A stretch of DNA of 64,000 nucleotides from Sphingobium aromaticiconvertens (lineage in GTDB: Bacteria; Pseudomonadota; Alphaproteobacteria; Sphingomonadales; Sphingomonadaceae): positions 966,001-1,030,000 of the forward strand of contig NZ_JBANRJ010000001.1 of assembly GCF_037154075.1 (NCBI RefSeq). Direction: 5' to 3'. The position numbers and the translations under genes are program-made. The notes beneath the pieces were generated by a model. It saw nothing but the letters and a program-made list of their open reading frames with translations. It searched no databases and had not been told where the DNA came from. Positions 7,378 through 16,766 of the stretch are shown one piece after another (the first letter of the stretch is position 1; the number at the start of each line of letters is the position of its first letter).

Positions 7378-8304
7378 TTATTTCGGGGGTGTAACGCTTG
7401 CCGGTCTCAGGCTGTTCCCGGCGCGCTCGCCACGCAGGGCGCGGAACCAACTGACAGGGTTCCAGTTGGCGTTGCCGTCCAGCGAGAAGGTGATGAATTC
7501 GGCCCGGCCGCCGATCGTTTCCCACGGTACCGGTCCGCCAAGGCCATTTTCCTCCAGCGGAGCGCGGCTGTCGGCGCTGTTGTCGCGATTGTCCCCCATC
7601 AGGAAAACGTGATTGGTGGGAACGCGCACAGGTCCGTACCAGTCGAGCGCGCTCGGGCCGACATCGATGGTCAGATAGGTCTTGCCATTGGGCAGGATTT
7701 CCTGTCGCACCGGCAACTCGCAATAATCCAACCCGTCGGCGGCCTGGATCAGCGCACCGGGAAATTGCGAAGGCGGGCAGGGGGCGTTGGCATCAATGGG
7801 AATGCGGATTGGCTTTACCGCCTTCTGCTTCAATGCGATCCCGTTCAGGATCACCTGGCCGCCACGCACCTCTATGATGTCGCCGGGCAGGCCGATGACG
7901 CGCTTGATATAATCCTCTCGCCGGTTCTGGGGCGAAACGATGACGATGTCGCCGCGCGCGGGCAGGCGGCCGAATATCCGTCCGCCGATGAAGGGCAGGG
8001 GATGAAAACTGGGCGATACATAGGACCAGCCGTAAGGGAATTTGCTGACCACCAGCCGATCGCCTTTGAGCAGCACCGGCATCATCGATTCGCTGGGGAT
8101 ATAGAAAGGCTTGGCGACGAAACTGTGGAACGCCAGCACCGCCAGGATCAACAGGACGATGCTCTTGACCTCATGCCACCAGTTGACCGGGGGCGTGCCA
8201 CTCTCTGCGACAGGCCCGCCCTCGATTAACGGCGCGCCATTGTCGGATGCGCTGTCATAGGGGACAGGCTTGGTGGAATGCTCGGTCATGTCGGCTGCCG
8301 TCAT
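7378..8304 (-). CDS. lepB: Signal peptidase I
   Basis: The 308-aa protein cleaves Sec and Tat signal peptides at the outer face of the inner membrane. A single membrane segment (about 47-64) precedes the catalytic Ser S73 in PSESMMP; the general-base Lys is K134 in DYIKRVIGLPGD. Box E is GDNRDNSADSR. An ATG at 8289 is an alternative start. The gene closes the pyrE-pdxJ-acpS-lepB run, 32 bases after acpS. Confidence 0.95.
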   Translation of the reverse strand: MTAADMTEHSTKPVPYDSASDNGAPLIEGGPVAESGTPPVNWWHEVKSIVLLILAVLAFHSFVAKPFYIPSESMMPVLLKGDRLVVSKFPYGWSYVSPSFHPLPFIGGRIFGRLPARGDIVIVSPQNRREDYIKRVIGLPGDIIEVRGGQVILNGIALKQKAVKPIRIPIDANAPCPPSQFPGALIQAADGLDYCELPVRQEILPNGKTYLTIDVGPSALDWYGPVRVPTNHVFLMGDNRDNSADSRAPLEENGLGGPVPWETIGGRAEFITFSLDGNANWNPVSWFRALRGERAGNSLRPASVTPPK

Positions 8305-8336
8305 GGGAATTGAACGCTCGTTCGGAATGGTCCGCC

Positions 8337-8738
8337 TTATTGCGGCAGAACCTCGATGATTACAAATGCCTGCGCCCAGGGATGGTCATCGGTCAAGGTC
8401 AGGTGAATCACGGGCCTGTGCCCATCTGGTACAAGGGCGTTCAATCGGTCCAGCGCGCCGCCGGACAGCGCCAGCGTCGGCGCGCCCGAGGGGGCGTTCA
8501 CCACCCCGATATCGCGCATGAACACGCCGCGTTTGAAGCCCGTCCCGACGGCCTTCGAAAAGGCCTCCTTGGCGGCAAAGCGCTTGGCTAGCGTACCGGC
8601 CTTGGTAAAGGGTCGGCGATCCGCCTTGGCCCGCTCGACGTCGGTAAACACCCGCTGTTCGAATCGCGTTCCGAACCGGTCGAGCGATGCCTGTATCCGC
8701 TCGATATTGCAGAGGTCAGAGCCAAGCCCGATAATCAC
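8337..8738 (-). CDS. acpS: Holo-[acyl-carrier-protein] synthase
   Basis: AcpS transfers 4-prime-phosphopantetheine from CoA to acyl carrier protein. The 133-aa protein shows the magnesium-binding Asp in IIGLGSDLC and the [12 protein letters not shown] motif. A GTG start at 8738 is chosen because the family begins here; a longer frame would overlap pdxJ and add unrelated residues. It lies 13 bases after pdxJ. Confidence 0.95.
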   Translation of the reverse strand: MIIGLGSDLCNIERIQASLDRFGTRFEQRVFTDVERAKADRRPFTKAGTLAKRFAAKEAFSKAVGTGFKRGVFMRDIGVVNAPSGAPTLALSGGALDRLNALVPDGHRPVIHLTLTDDHPWAQAFVIIEVLPQ

Positions 8739-8751
8739 GCGCCTGTTGCTT

Positions 8752-9480
8752 TCATCGGGCCAGATCCATCTGCCGCCGCATCTCACGGATGCTGGCCTCC
8801 AGCCCGCCGAAGATCGCCTCGCCGATCAGGAAGTGGCCGATATTGAGCTCGGCGACCTGCGGAATGGCGGCGACGGGTCCGACATTGTCGAAGGTCAGGC
8901 CGTGGCCTGCATGGGGTTCGATGCCGTTTTTGGCCGCCAGCGCCGCGGCGTCAGCCAGCCGCCGCAATTCGCCAGCCCGTTCTTCGCCCACCAGATGGGC
9001 GTAGCGGCCGGTGTGAAATTCGACCACCGGCGCGGCAAGCCGAATCGCCGCCTCAATCTGTACCGGGTCCGGTTCGATGAACAGGCTGACACGGATGCCC
9101 GCATCGCTCAACGCGCCGACGATTGGTTTGAGCGCTTCGATCTGCCCGGAGGCGTCCAGCCCACCTTCGGTCGTGCGTTCTTCACGCTTTTCCGGGACGA
9201 TGCAGGCGGCGTGCGGACGATATTTTAACGCAATGCCCAACATTTCCTGTGTCGCTGCCATCTCCAGATTGAGTGGCACGGTCAGCGCGGCCATCAGCGT
9301 GGCGATGTCTTCATCGCGAATATGCCGTCGATCCTCCCGCAAATGAGCGGTGATACCGTCTGCGCCAGCCTTGGCCGCCAGCAGCGCCGCCTTCACCGGA
9401 TCGGGATGCTCGCCACCACGCGCGTTACGGATCGTCGCGACATGGTCGATATTGACGCCCAGGCGAAGATGCGTGCTCAT
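8752..9480 (-). CDS. pdxJ: Pyridoxine 5-phosphate synthase
   Basis: PdxJ makes pyridoxine 5-phosphate, the B6 vitamer, from 1-deoxyxylulose 5-phosphate and 3-amino-2-oxopropyl phosphate. The 242-aa TIM-barrel protein starts with the diagnostic [19 protein letters not shown] and contains [18 protein letters not shown] and [10 protein letters not shown]. The start at 9480 is fixed by that N-terminus. The pdxJ-acpS pairing is common in proteobacteria. It lies 7 bases after pyrE. Confidence 0.96.
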   Translation of the reverse strand: MSTHLRLGVNIDHVATIRNARGGEHPDPVKAALLAAKAGADGITAHLREDRRHIRDEDIATLMAALTVPLNLEMAATQEMLGIALKYRPHAACIVPEKREERTTEGGLDASGQIEALKPIVGALSDAGIRVSLFIEPDPVQIEAAIRLAAPVVEFHTGRYAHLVGEERAGELRRLADAAALAAKNGIEPHAGHGLTFDNVGPVAAIPQVAELNIGHFLIGEAIFGGLEASIREMRRQMDLAR

Positions 9481-9487
9481 GGTCGGA

Positions 9488-10084
9488 TCAGGCCTTTCGG
9501 CTGCCCGGCTTGATTGCCGGGATCTCCGCCAGTTCAGGCGGCACCGCGTCTGCATCATAGACCGGGAAGTTGATGCTGACGAGCGGGTAGAAGGGTACGC
9601 CCAGTTCGACTTCGCCCGCCGACCGGTCGACCAGCGCGACCTCTGCGATCACGATTCCACCCTCGGCTGCCACGGCATCGATCGCCTGGCGGGAGGAAAG
9701 GCCCGTGGTCACCACATCCTCGACCATCAGCACCTTCTGGCCGGGTGTGATCGCGAATCCGCGGCGCAATTCGAACGTGCCCTCAGGCCGCTCCAGAAAC
9801 ACCGCGTCCTTTTCCAGTGCGCGCCCGACCTCATGGCCTATAATAAGGCCACCCATCGCTGGAGAGACGACCAGATCGATCTCGTTGCGCAGTTCACGGG
9901 GCAACTGTTGCACGGCGGCGCGGGCCAGTCGCCCAGCCCGGTCAGCATTCATCAACACGCGGGCGCATTGCAGATAATTGCCGCTACGCCGACCCGAAGA
10001 CAGGATGAAATGTCCTTCGAGCAGGGCGCCAGCCGCCCGAAATTCCGCCAATACCTCTTCGTCCGTCATGTTCGTGCCGTTCAT
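9488..10084 (-). CDS. pyrE: Orotate phosphoribosyltransferase
   Basis: PyrE converts orotate and PRPP to orotidine 5-phosphate in pyrimidine synthesis. The 198-aa protein shows [16 protein letters not shown] near the N-terminus and the PRPP-binding motif [14 protein letters not shown]. The start is uncertain between 10084 and the ATG five codons later at 10069; both fit the family. It is first in a four-gene minus-strand run and diverges from ctaC across 213 bases. Confidence 0.95.
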   Translation of the reverse strand: MNGTNMTDEEVLAEFRAAGALLEGHFILSSGRRSGNYLQCARVLMNADRAGRLARAAVQQLPRELRNEIDLVVSPAMGGLIIGHEVGRALEKDAVFLERPEGTFELRRGFAITPGQKVLMVEDVVTTGLSSRQAIDAVAAEGGIVIAEVALVDRSAGEVELGVPFYPLVSINFPVYDADAVPPELAEIPAIKPGSRKA

Positions 10085-10178
10085 TACTGCGCCCCGGTGC
10101 GCGGGGGCTGTGCGCGGTGAGCGAGATAGGCGGGCCACTGGCGCGTTGCAACAGCGAAGAAAATCTGCTCCAGCACGC

Positions 10179-10207
10179 TTGAGGCATTAAAAAACCATGC
10201 CTATAAG
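10179..10207 (+). promoter_or_regulatory. Sigma-70-type promoter of the cytochrome oxidase cluster
   Basis: TTGAGG (10179-10184) and TATAAG (10202-10207) are separated by 17 bases. Transcription would start near 10214, about 85 bases before the ctaC ATG. It is the best promoter match in the 213-base pyrE-ctaC gap. Confidence 0.5.
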
Positions 10208-10297
10208 CCGCGGCTGACCGACCGGGCGGGGGAGATGCGCGATATGCGTGCCCTTCGTCGCAACGGCGCCAAGGGGTTACGGGGTATCGAGACGCTT

Positions 10298-11287
10298 ATG
10301 AAGATGGTGAAATCGCTTGTTCTCGCCGGGTTGCTGGCTTTTGCCCCGACCCTTGGCCTGAGCGGTCAGGCAATGGCGCAGGACAATGCCGCCGCGACGG
10401 CCGCACCGGCCGATTCGGCTGACGCCAATGTCGCCAATGCGACCGCCGCCGCACCTGCGGTCAAGGTTGCTGCCCCTCCGCGCATGAAGCCGACCGAAGG
10501 CATCGGTATGCCGCGTCCGGGCGAATATACGTTGCAGGAACAGTTCAGCCCGACCGGCCACACGGCTCGCTGGCTGCATGACAAGATGCTGTTGCCGATC
10601 TGCTTCATCATCTCGATCTTCGTTCTGATCCTGATGATCTACGCGATGATCAAGTTCCGTCGCTCGGCAAACCCGGTCCCGTCGAAGACCGCGCACAACA
10701 CGCTGATCGAAGTTCTGTGGACCGTGATCCCGGTTGTCATCCTGCTGGTGATCGCGGTGCCTTCGATCGGCCTGCTCGCCGACCAGTACAAGCCAGCGCC
10801 CAAGGATGCGCTGACCGTCAAGGTTACCGGCTACCAGTGGTATTGGGGTTATGAATATCCCGATGCGGGCATCCCCGAATTCGTGTCGAACATGCTGACA
10901 GCGGAAAAGGCGCTTGAAAATGGCGAGCCGCATCTGCTGGCCGCTGACAACCGCCTGGTTCTGCCGGTCGGTCGCCCGATCAAGCTGATCATCACTGGCG
11001 CCGACGTGATCCACAGCTTCGCGGTTCCCTCGCTCTGGATGAAGATGGATGCCGTTCCCGGCCGCCTAAATGAAAAGAGCCTGACGATCGAGAAGCCGGG
11101 CGTCTATTATGGCCAGTGCTCGGAACTGTGCGGCGCGCGTCACGGCTTCATGCCGATCGCGATCGAGGCGCTGCCTCCCGCCCAGTTCGACCAGTGGGTG
11201 CTCTCGCAGGGCGGCACGCTGCCGGGCGCCAAGCCCGCGGCGGCAACTGCCGCTGCCGCCGCGCCCGCCGCCCCTGCCAAGCTTTGA
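10298..11287 (+). CDS. ctaC: Cytochrome c oxidase subunit II
   Basis: Subunit II of the aa3-type oxidase accepts electrons from cytochrome c at the CuA centre on the periplasmic side. The 329-aa protein has a signal peptide (cleavage after AMA, about residue 27), an Ala-rich linker, two membrane segments (about 98-117 and 139-161) and a cupredoxin domain. CuA ligands are H239, C274, C278, H282 and M285. An Ala/Pro-rich tail follows. The ATG at 10298 is chosen because the signal peptide begins here; an in-frame start 21 codons earlier is less likely. Confidence 0.95.
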   Translation: MKMVKSLVLAGLLAFAPTLGLSGQAMAQDNAAATAAPADSADANVANATAAAPAVKVAAPPRMKPTEGIGMPRPGEYTLQEQFSPTGHTARWLHDKMLLPICFIISIFVLILMIYAMIKFRRSANPVPSKTAHNTLIEVLWTVIPVVILLVIAVPSIGLLADQYKPAPKDALTVKVTGYQWYWGYEYPDAGIPEFVSNMLTAEKALENGEPHLLAADNRLVLPVGRPIKLIITGADVIHSFAVPSLWMKMDAVPGRLNEKSLTIEKPGVYYGQCSELCGARHGFMPIAIEALPPAQFDQWVLSQGGTLPGAKPAAATAAAAAPAAPAKL

Positions 11288-11304
11288 TGTAAGGTCCGAT
11301 AGTC

Positions 11305-12999
11305 ATGACCACCATTACCGCAGATCATCACGGCGAGCACGCCCATGATCACCACGACGCCGATCATAAGCCAGCCTTCTTCCAGCGCTGGTTCATGTCC
11401 ACCAACCACAAGGACATCGGTACCCTCTATCTGATCTTCGCGATCATGGCGGGTATTATTGGTGGCGCGATTTCGGGTCTGATGCGCGCCGAACTGGCGC
11501 AGCCGGGCGTGCAGTATCTGCAGACCTGGGCCAATATGCAGCACAGCCTGATGGGCGTTGAGCCTGCCACGCTGGACCAGGCCTATCATCTCTGGAATGC
11601 GCTCATCACCGCGCACGGTCTCATCATGGTCTTCTTCATGGTGATGCCTGCGATGATCGGCGGCTTTGGCAACTGGTTTGTGCCGATCATGATCGGCGCG
11701 CCGGACATGGCCTTCCCGCGCATGAACAATGTCAGCTTCTGGCTGCTCATCCCCGCTTTTGCGCTGCTGCTTGGCTCGGCGTTCGTGCCTGGCGGCACCG
11801 GCTATGGCGCGGGCACCGGCTGGACTGTTTATGCACCACTTTCGACCAGCGGTTCCGCTGGGCCAGCCGTCGATATGGCGATCCTGTCGCTCCATATCGC
11901 GGGCGCCAGCTCGATCCTGGGCGCGATCAACTTCATCACCACCATTCTCAACATGCGTGCGCCGGGCATGACCCTGCACAAGATGCCGCTGTTCGTGTGG
12001 TCGGTGCTGGTCACTGCCTTCCTGCTGCTGCTGGCGCTGCCGGTTCTGGCCGCTGCGATCACCATGCTGCTGACCGATCGTAATTTCGGCACCACCTTCT
12101 ATGACGCGGCCGGTGGCGGCGATCCTGAACTGTACCAGCATCTCTTCTGGTTCTTCGGCCACCCCGAAGTGTACATCATGATTCTGCCCGGTTTCGGCAT
12201 CGTCAGCCAGATCATCTCGACCTTCAGCCGCAAGCCCATTTTTGGTTATCTCGGCATGGCCTATGCCATGGTCGCGATTGGTGTCGTCGGCTTCGTCGTG
12301 TGGGCGCATCACATGTTCACCACCGGCATGTCCGTGAACGTGAAGATGTACTTCACCGCTGCGACCATGGTTATCGCAGTCCCCACCGGCATCAAGATCT
12401 TCTCGTGGATCGCGACCATGTGGGGCGGGTCAATGACCTACAAGACGCCGATGATGTGGTCGCTTGGCTTCATCTTCATGTTCACCGTGGGCGGCGTTAC
12501 CGGCGTCGTGCTGGCGAATGGCGGCGTCGATGACGTGCTGCACGACACTTATTATGTCGTCGCGCACTTCCACTACGTCCTTTCGCTGGGCGCGGTGTTC
12601 GGTCTGTTCGCGGGCTTCTATTACTGGTTCCCGAAGATGTCGGGGAAGATGTACAACGAGTTCCTCGGCCACCTGCACTTCTGGGTGTTCTTCGTCGGCG
12701 TGAACCTGCTGTTCTTCCCCATGCACTTCCTGGGCCTGTCGGGTATGCCGCGTCGCTACCCCGACTATCCGGAAGCCTTCGCCAAGTGGAACCAGCTTGC
12801 CACCCATGGCTATGAGATCATGGCGGTCGGCATGCTGATCTTCTTCGTGAACCTCATCTGGTCGCTGGCCGCAGGTAAAAAGGCCCCGGCCAACCCATGG
12901 GGTGAAGGGGCGACGACGCTGGAATGGACATTGTCCAGCCCGCCGCCCTTCCATCAGTTCGAAACGCTCCCCGTCATCGACGACGCGGTGCATCACTAA
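11305..12999 (+). CDS. ctaD: Cytochrome c oxidase subunit I
   Basis: The 564-aa catalytic subunit of the haem-copper oxidase has 12 membrane helices. It holds haem a, haem a3 and CuB, reduces O2 to water and pumps protons. Diagnostic motifs are [14 protein letters not shown] (haem a ligand), [14 protein letters not shown] (CuB His with the cross-linked Tyr), HHMFTTGM (CuB) and [14 protein letters not shown] (haem ligands). The N-terminus is His/Asp-rich. It lies 17 bases after ctaC and is surely in the same operon. Confidence 0.98.
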   Translation: MTTITADHHGEHAHDHHDADHKPAFFQRWFMSTNHKDIGTLYLIFAIMAGIIGGAISGLMRAELAQPGVQYLQTWANMQHSLMGVEPATLDQAYHLWNALITAHGLIMVFFMVMPAMIGGFGNWFVPIMIGAPDMAFPRMNNVSFWLLIPAFALLLGSAFVPGGTGYGAGTGWTVYAPLSTSGSAGPAVDMAILSLHIAGASSILGAINFITTILNMRAPGMTLHKMPLFVWSVLVTAFLLLLALPVLAAAITMLLTDRNFGTTFYDAAGGGDPELYQHLFWFFGHPEVYIMILPGFGIVSQIISTFSRKPIFGYLGMAYAMVAIGVVGFVVWAHHMFTTGMSVNVKMYFTAATMVIAVPTGIKIFSWIATMWGGSMTYKTPMMWSLGFIFMFTVGGVTGVVLANGGVDDVLHDTYYVVAHFHYVLSLGAVFGLFAGFYYWFPKMSGKMYNEFLGHLHFWVFFVGVNLLFFPMHFLGLSGMPRRYPDYPEAFAKWNQLATHGYEIMAVGMLIFFVNLIWSLAAGKKAPANPWGEGATTLEWTLSSPPPFHQFETLPVIDDAVHH

Positions 13000-13073
13000 G
13001 TTGCATATGGTCGGGGGCGGACATGGTTCGTCCCCGGCCAATCGCCTCTGACGGTTGGGGCGCAGGAATGATG

Positions 13074-13997
13074 ATGAAGACCATGAGCTTCGATACCCGG
13101 CCCCAGGCTGAATCCGTGATGCCCGCGCACTGGCGCGACTTCGTGGCGCTGACCAAGCCACGGGTAATGACGCTGGTCGTCTTCACCGGCCTGTGCGGCC
13201 TGCTTGCCGCCCCTGGGCATATTCACCCGATCCTTGCCTTCACCGCCGTCCTCTGCATTGCGCTGGGCGCCGGTGCGGCTGCGACCCTCAACCAATGGTA
13301 TGAGGCGGATATCGACGCAAAGATGAAGCGGACCGCCAATCGCCCGCTGCCCGCCGGACGCATGGATCGCCAGTCGGCCCTGCACTTCGGTGTCGGCCTG
13401 TCCTTTTTCTCGGTGCTGTTGATGGGCGTGGCGACCAATTGGTTCGCCGCCGCGATCCTCGCCGTGTCGATCCTGTTTTACGTCTTTATCTACACCATCT
13501 GGCTCAAGCCCCGGACGGCGCAGAATATCGTCATCGGCGGCGCGGCCGGTGCGTTCCCGCCTGTCATTGGTTGGGCAGCGGTCACGGGTGATGTGTCGGC
13601 CTTGCCGATCGCGCTGTTCATGCTCATCTTCTTCTGGACGCCGCCGCATTTCTGGGCGCTGGCCTTGTTCGTGAAGACCGATTACGCCGCCGCTGGCATT
13701 CCGATGCTGCCGGTTGTGTCGGGTGAAGTCGTGACCCGCCGCCAGATCTGGTTCTATACCGCCATCATGGCCGTGGCGGCCATGGCGCCGGTGTTGTTGC
13801 GCTTGACGGGGGTCGTTTACGGCACTGTCGCGCTACTTGGCACCGCGCTCTTTGTCGTCTTTGCTTTCCAGGTGTCGCGGCGTCGTGAGACTGATCCGAC
13901 GCGCATGGCGCCCGAGCGGCGGCTATTCAAATATTCGATCCTCTATCTTTTCCTCCTGTTTGGGGCGGTCGTTGCTGATCGTTGGTTGCTCGTATGA
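13074..13997 (+). CDS. ctaB: Protohaem IX farnesyltransferase (haem O synthase)
   Basis: This UbiA-family prenyltransferase converts haem B to haem O, the precursor of haem A. The first Asp-rich motif is visible in [21 protein letters not shown], with about nine membrane helices overall. Three ATG codons occur in tandem (13068, 13071, 13074); the third has the best spacing from AGGA at 13064-13067. The stop overlaps the start of the next small gene (ATGA). Confidence 0.93.
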   Translation: MKTMSFDTRPQAESVMPAHWRDFVALTKPRVMTLVVFTGLCGLLAAPGHIHPILAFTAVLCIALGAGAAATLNQWYEADIDAKMKRTANRPLPAGRMDRQSALHFGVGLSFFSVLLMGVATNWFAAAILAVSILFYVFIYTIWLKPRTAQNIVIGGAAGAFPPVIGWAAVTGDVSALPIALFMLIFFWTPPHFWALALFVKTDYAAAGIPMLPVVSGEVVTRRQIWFYTAIMAVAAMAPVLLRLTGVVYGTVALLGTALFVVFAFQVSRRRETDPTRMAPERRLFKYSILYLFLLFGAVVADRWLLV

Positions 13998-14131
13998 CGC
14001 CTGAAGAGGAAAAGCAGGTTCGCGCCCGGCAGAAGTCGCGTGCTATCGTCACAGGCCTGTTGCTGGTGGCGCTGGTTGTCCTGTTCTACGGCATCACCAT
14101 TGCCAAGATCAGCAGCAGTCACGCGATATGA
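13994..14131 (+). CDS. 45-aa single-pass membrane protein between ctaB and ctaG
   Basis: This small frame overlaps ctaB by ATGA at its start and ctaG by ATGA at its end, so it is translationally coupled on both sides. It encodes a charged N-terminus ([16 protein letters not shown]) and one hydrophobic helix (about 17-37). It corresponds in position and size to the short CoxF-like protein seen between ctaB and ctaG in many Alphaproteobacteria. A role in oxidase assembly is likely from position, but not shown by sequence. Confidence 0.8.
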   Translation: MTPEEEKQVRARQKSRAIVTGLLLVALVVLFYGITIAKISSSHAI

Positions 14132-14706
14132 TGGCGACGCTTCCCCCTTCACCCTTCGACCGGGATCGTCGCAATCGCCGCACGCTGGTGGCGATGGCGG
14201 GGGTCGGGCTGGCGATGCTGGGCCTGGGCTTTGCATCCGTTCCGCTCTACCGCATCTTTTGTGAGCAGACGGGCTTTGGTGGCACCACCGCGCGCGCGGC
14301 GGCAGATACGCAGGTGGCGGTGGCCGCAGGGCACACCATGTCGATCCGATTCGATTCCAATGTTCAGCCAGGCATGCCGTGGCAATTCTATCCCGAGCAT
14401 CGGGTGGACACCGTCACCGTCGGTGCCAAGGACATGGCGATCTTCATTGCGAAGAACATGTCGGACAAACCCGTGACCGGGACCGCCAGCTTCAACGTCA
14501 CGCCGACTCAGGCGGGCGCCTATTTTACCAAGATCCAGTGTTTCTGCTTCACCCAGCAGACCTTGCAGCCGGGGCAGGAGGTGCGGATGCCCGTACTTTT
14601 CTATGTCGATCCCAAGATCCTCAAGGATCCCGACAACAAGGATACGCAGGAAATTACGCTTAGCTATACCTTCTACCCTGTTGAGCAGGACAAGAAGCCA
14701 AGCTAA
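14128..14706 (+). CDS. ctaG: Cytochrome c oxidase assembly protein CtaG/Cox11
   Basis: CtaG delivers copper to CuB of subunit I from the periplasmic side. The 192-aa protein has one membrane anchor (about 20-42, ending in PLYRIFC) and a periplasmic Ig-like domain. The copper motif CFCFTQQ and the following PGQEVRMPVLFYVDP are diagnostic of Cox11. The start overlaps the stop of the 45-aa gene; a second ATG follows immediately. Confidence 0.95.
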   Translation: MMATLPPSPFDRDRRNRRTLVAMAGVGLAMLGLGFASVPLYRIFCEQTGFGGTTARAAADTQVAVAAGHTMSIRFDSNVQPGMPWQFYPEHRVDTVTVGAKDMAIFIAKNMSDKPVTGTASFNVTPTQAGAYFTKIQCFCFTQQTLQPGQEVRMPVLFYVDPKILKDPDNKDTQEITLSYTFYPVEQDKKPS

Positions 14707-14749
14707 GGCACGAAACAATAACGCGAACGCGAACAGGGAAGACACGCTC

Positions 14750-15580
14750 ATGGCCGGCGCCAAGAACCACGATTATCATATTCTTCCGCCCAGCATCTGG
14801 CCGCTTTTTGGCTCATTGTCGGCGCTGGTCATGGCATTCGGCGGGATCATGTGGCTGCATCCCGACGCCATGCCGGCAGGCGGTGGCTGGGTGTTCTTCC
14901 TGGGTGTCGCGGGCGTATTGTTCACCTTCTACAGCTGGTGGGCCAATGTGATTGCAGAGGCGCATGCGGGCGATCACACGCCGGTGGTACAGCTGCATCT
15001 GCGCTATGGGATGATCCTGTTCATCGCCTCGGAAGTCATGTTCTTCGTCGGCTGGTTCTGGGCCTTCTTCGACTTCTCGCTCTTTCCCAGCGCGCTTGCG
15101 CCGATCGAGGGTCTGTTCCCGTCCAAAGGCCTGGAAGTCATGAACGCGTTCGAGCTGCCGCTGCTCAACACGCTGATCCTGCTCTGCTCGGGCACCACCA
15201 TCACTTGGGCGCATCATGCGCTGATCCATGGTGACCGTGAGGGCCTGAAAAAAGGCTTGTGGTGCACCGTGCTCCTGGGCCTGCTTTTCTCGTCGATCCA
15301 GGCCTATGAGTATGTTCATGCGCCGTTTCCGTTTGGCGGCAGCCCCTATAGCTCGGCCTTCTACATGGCGACCGGCTTCCACGGTTTCCACGTCATCGTC
15401 GGCACGATCTTCCTGATCGTGAACCTGATCCGCGCCAATAAGGGCGACTTCACCCCCCGTCAGCATTTCGGCTTCGAAGCGGCGGCCTGGTACTGGCATT
15501 TCGTCGATGTGGTCTGGCTGTTCCTCTTTGTCGCCATCTATGTCTGGGGCGGTTGGGGCGCGCCGATCCACGGCGGCTGA
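14750..15580 (+). CDS. ctaE: Cytochrome c oxidase subunit III
   Basis: The 276-aa protein has seven membrane helices and starts MAGAKNHDYHILPPS. Diagnostic motifs are RYGMILFIASEVMFFVGWFW, TTITWAHHALIHGD, YMATGFHGFHVIVG and AAWYWHFVDVVWLFLF. It stabilises subunit I and may help feed O2 to the active site. The ATG at 14750 follows AGGGAAG; a longer frame overlapping ctaG is an artefact. A strong terminator follows. Confidence 0.97.
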   Translation: MAGAKNHDYHILPPSIWPLFGSLSALVMAFGGIMWLHPDAMPAGGGWVFFLGVAGVLFTFYSWWANVIAEAHAGDHTPVVQLHLRYGMILFIASEVMFFVGWFWAFFDFSLFPSALAPIEGLFPSKGLEVMNAFELPLLNTLILLCSGTTITWAHHALIHGDREGLKKGLWCTVLLGLLFSSIQAYEYVHAPFPFGGSPYSSAFYMATGFHGFHVIVGTIFLIVNLIRANKGDFTPRQHFGFEAAAWYWHFVDVVWLFLFVAIYVWGGWGAPIHGG

Positions 15581-15606
15581 TCGGTTAGCGACCTTTGAAA
15601 ATATCG

Positions 15607-15642
15607 AACGGCCGGAGAGCGATCTCCGGCCGTTTCCTTTTG
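15607..15642 (+). terminator. Strong rho-independent terminator after ctaE
   Basis: A perfect 12-bp stem (15607-15618 against 15623-15634) with a 4-base GCGA loop is followed by TTTCCTTTT. It ends the structural oxidase transcript before the DUF983-SURF1 pair, which must either read through or have its own promoter. Confidence 0.85.
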
Positions 15643-15667
15643 TGACGGCGGCGGCTATGGCTGGGCC

Positions 15668-16063
15668 ATGTCCACGCAAGGCCCGCCCTCGGTGTCATCC
15701 GCCACGCCCTTGCTGCTCGCCGCTGCACGAGGGCATTGCCCACGCTGTCACGCGCTGACGTTGTTTGAAGGGCCGGTACGCTTTGCCCCCGCCTGTCGGG
15801 GTTGCGGGCTCGACCTCACCCAGTTCAATGTGGGCGATGGTCCGGCCGCTTTCCTCACGCTCATCATCGGCGCGGTGATGGTTGCGATGGCGCTGGTATT
15901 GGAACTGAAGGTCCACCCGCCGCTCTGGCTGCACATCCTCCTCTGGACGCCGCTGACGGCGCTGGCGGTGGTCGGTGCGCTCCGACTTGCCAAGGGGGCA
16001 TTGCTGACCCTCGAATATCGGAACAAGGCACGCGAAGGCCAGATCAAGGAAGCAGGGAAATGA
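15668..16063 (+). CDS. DUF983 family membrane protein
   Basis: The 131-aa protein has two CxxC pairs at its N-terminus (GHCPRC and ACRGCGLDL), a likely zinc ribbon, then two membrane helices (about 58-78 and 88-106). DUF983 proteins are common beside ctaE and SURF1 in Alphaproteobacteria, so an oxidase-related role is likely but not established. Its stop overlaps the first ATG of the SURF1 gene. Confidence 0.88.
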   Translation: MSTQGPPSVSSATPLLLAAARGHCPRCHALTLFEGPVRFAPACRGCGLDLTQFNVGDGPAAFLTLIIGAVMVAMALVLELKVHPPLWLHILLWTPLTALAVVGALRLAKGALLTLEYRNKAREGQIKEAGK

Positions 16064-16722
16064 TGATGATGATGCGTCGCTCGGCTATCTTGCCCACATT
16101 GCTGGTGGTGGCGGCGGTCGCCGTCATGATCGGCCTCGGGGTCTGGCAGCTACAGCGCCGCAGTGAAAAAGCGGCCGTGCTGGCGGTCGCGACCACCAAC
16201 CCCGGCAAGCCCGCGATCAGCTTCCCGGTGTTGCCACCGGTGCCGCGCGAGCTTCTGTTTCGTCCTTCGTCGGTCCATTGCCTGCATGTCGTGAAATGGC
16301 GTGTCGAGGCGGGCAGGGCGGCCGATGGCAAGACCGGCTATCGCCATATCGCGGAATGTTCGACCGGGGTGGAGGGGCCGGGCGTGCTCGTCGTCATGGG
16401 CGTCACCCAGCGGCCCGACGCGAAGACGACCTGGACCGGCGGGCAGGTCAGGGGCTGGCTGTCCGAGGAACCCGATCACCGTTCGCTGCTGGTCCGCCTG
16501 ACGGGCAATGCGCCGCCGCTGCGGCCCATGCTGATCGCGCGGGAACCGGCGCCGGAGTTGAAGGCTGCCGCGCCGCCAACCGCCGACGATATTCCCAACA
16601 ATCACCTCGCCTATGCGGTTCAATGGTTCCTCTTCGCCGGGATAGCCGTGGTGATCTACGCTATCGCGCTGCGCCGCCGTGCAACCACGCCAGCCACCCC
16701 GCCCACAGGCACGAATCCCTAA
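16060..16722 (+). CDS. SURF1 family cytochrome oxidase biogenesis protein
   Basis: The 220-aa protein has two membrane helices, one near the N-terminus (about 9-27, ending GVWQLQRR, the SURF1 hallmark) and one near the C-terminus (about 186-206). SURF1 supports haem A insertion or oxidase assembly. The gene opens with five consecutive ATG codons (16060-16074), the first overlapping the preceding stop, so the exact start is ambiguous by up to four residues. Confidence 0.9.
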   Translation: MMMMMRRSAILPTLLVVAAVAVMIGLGVWQLQRRSEKAAVLAVATTNPGKPAISFPVLPPVPRELLFRPSSVHCLHVVKWRVEAGRAADGKTGYRHIAECSTGVEGPGVLVVMGVTQRPDAKTTWTGGQVRGWLSEEPDHRSLLVRLTGNAPPLRPMLIAREPAPELKAAAPPTADDIPNNHLAYAVQWFLFAGIAVVIYAIALRRRATTPATPPTGTNP

Positions 16723-16766
16723 ACAGTTGCACGGGCGTCCGCGCATCGCTACCGCGCTTTCCCATT

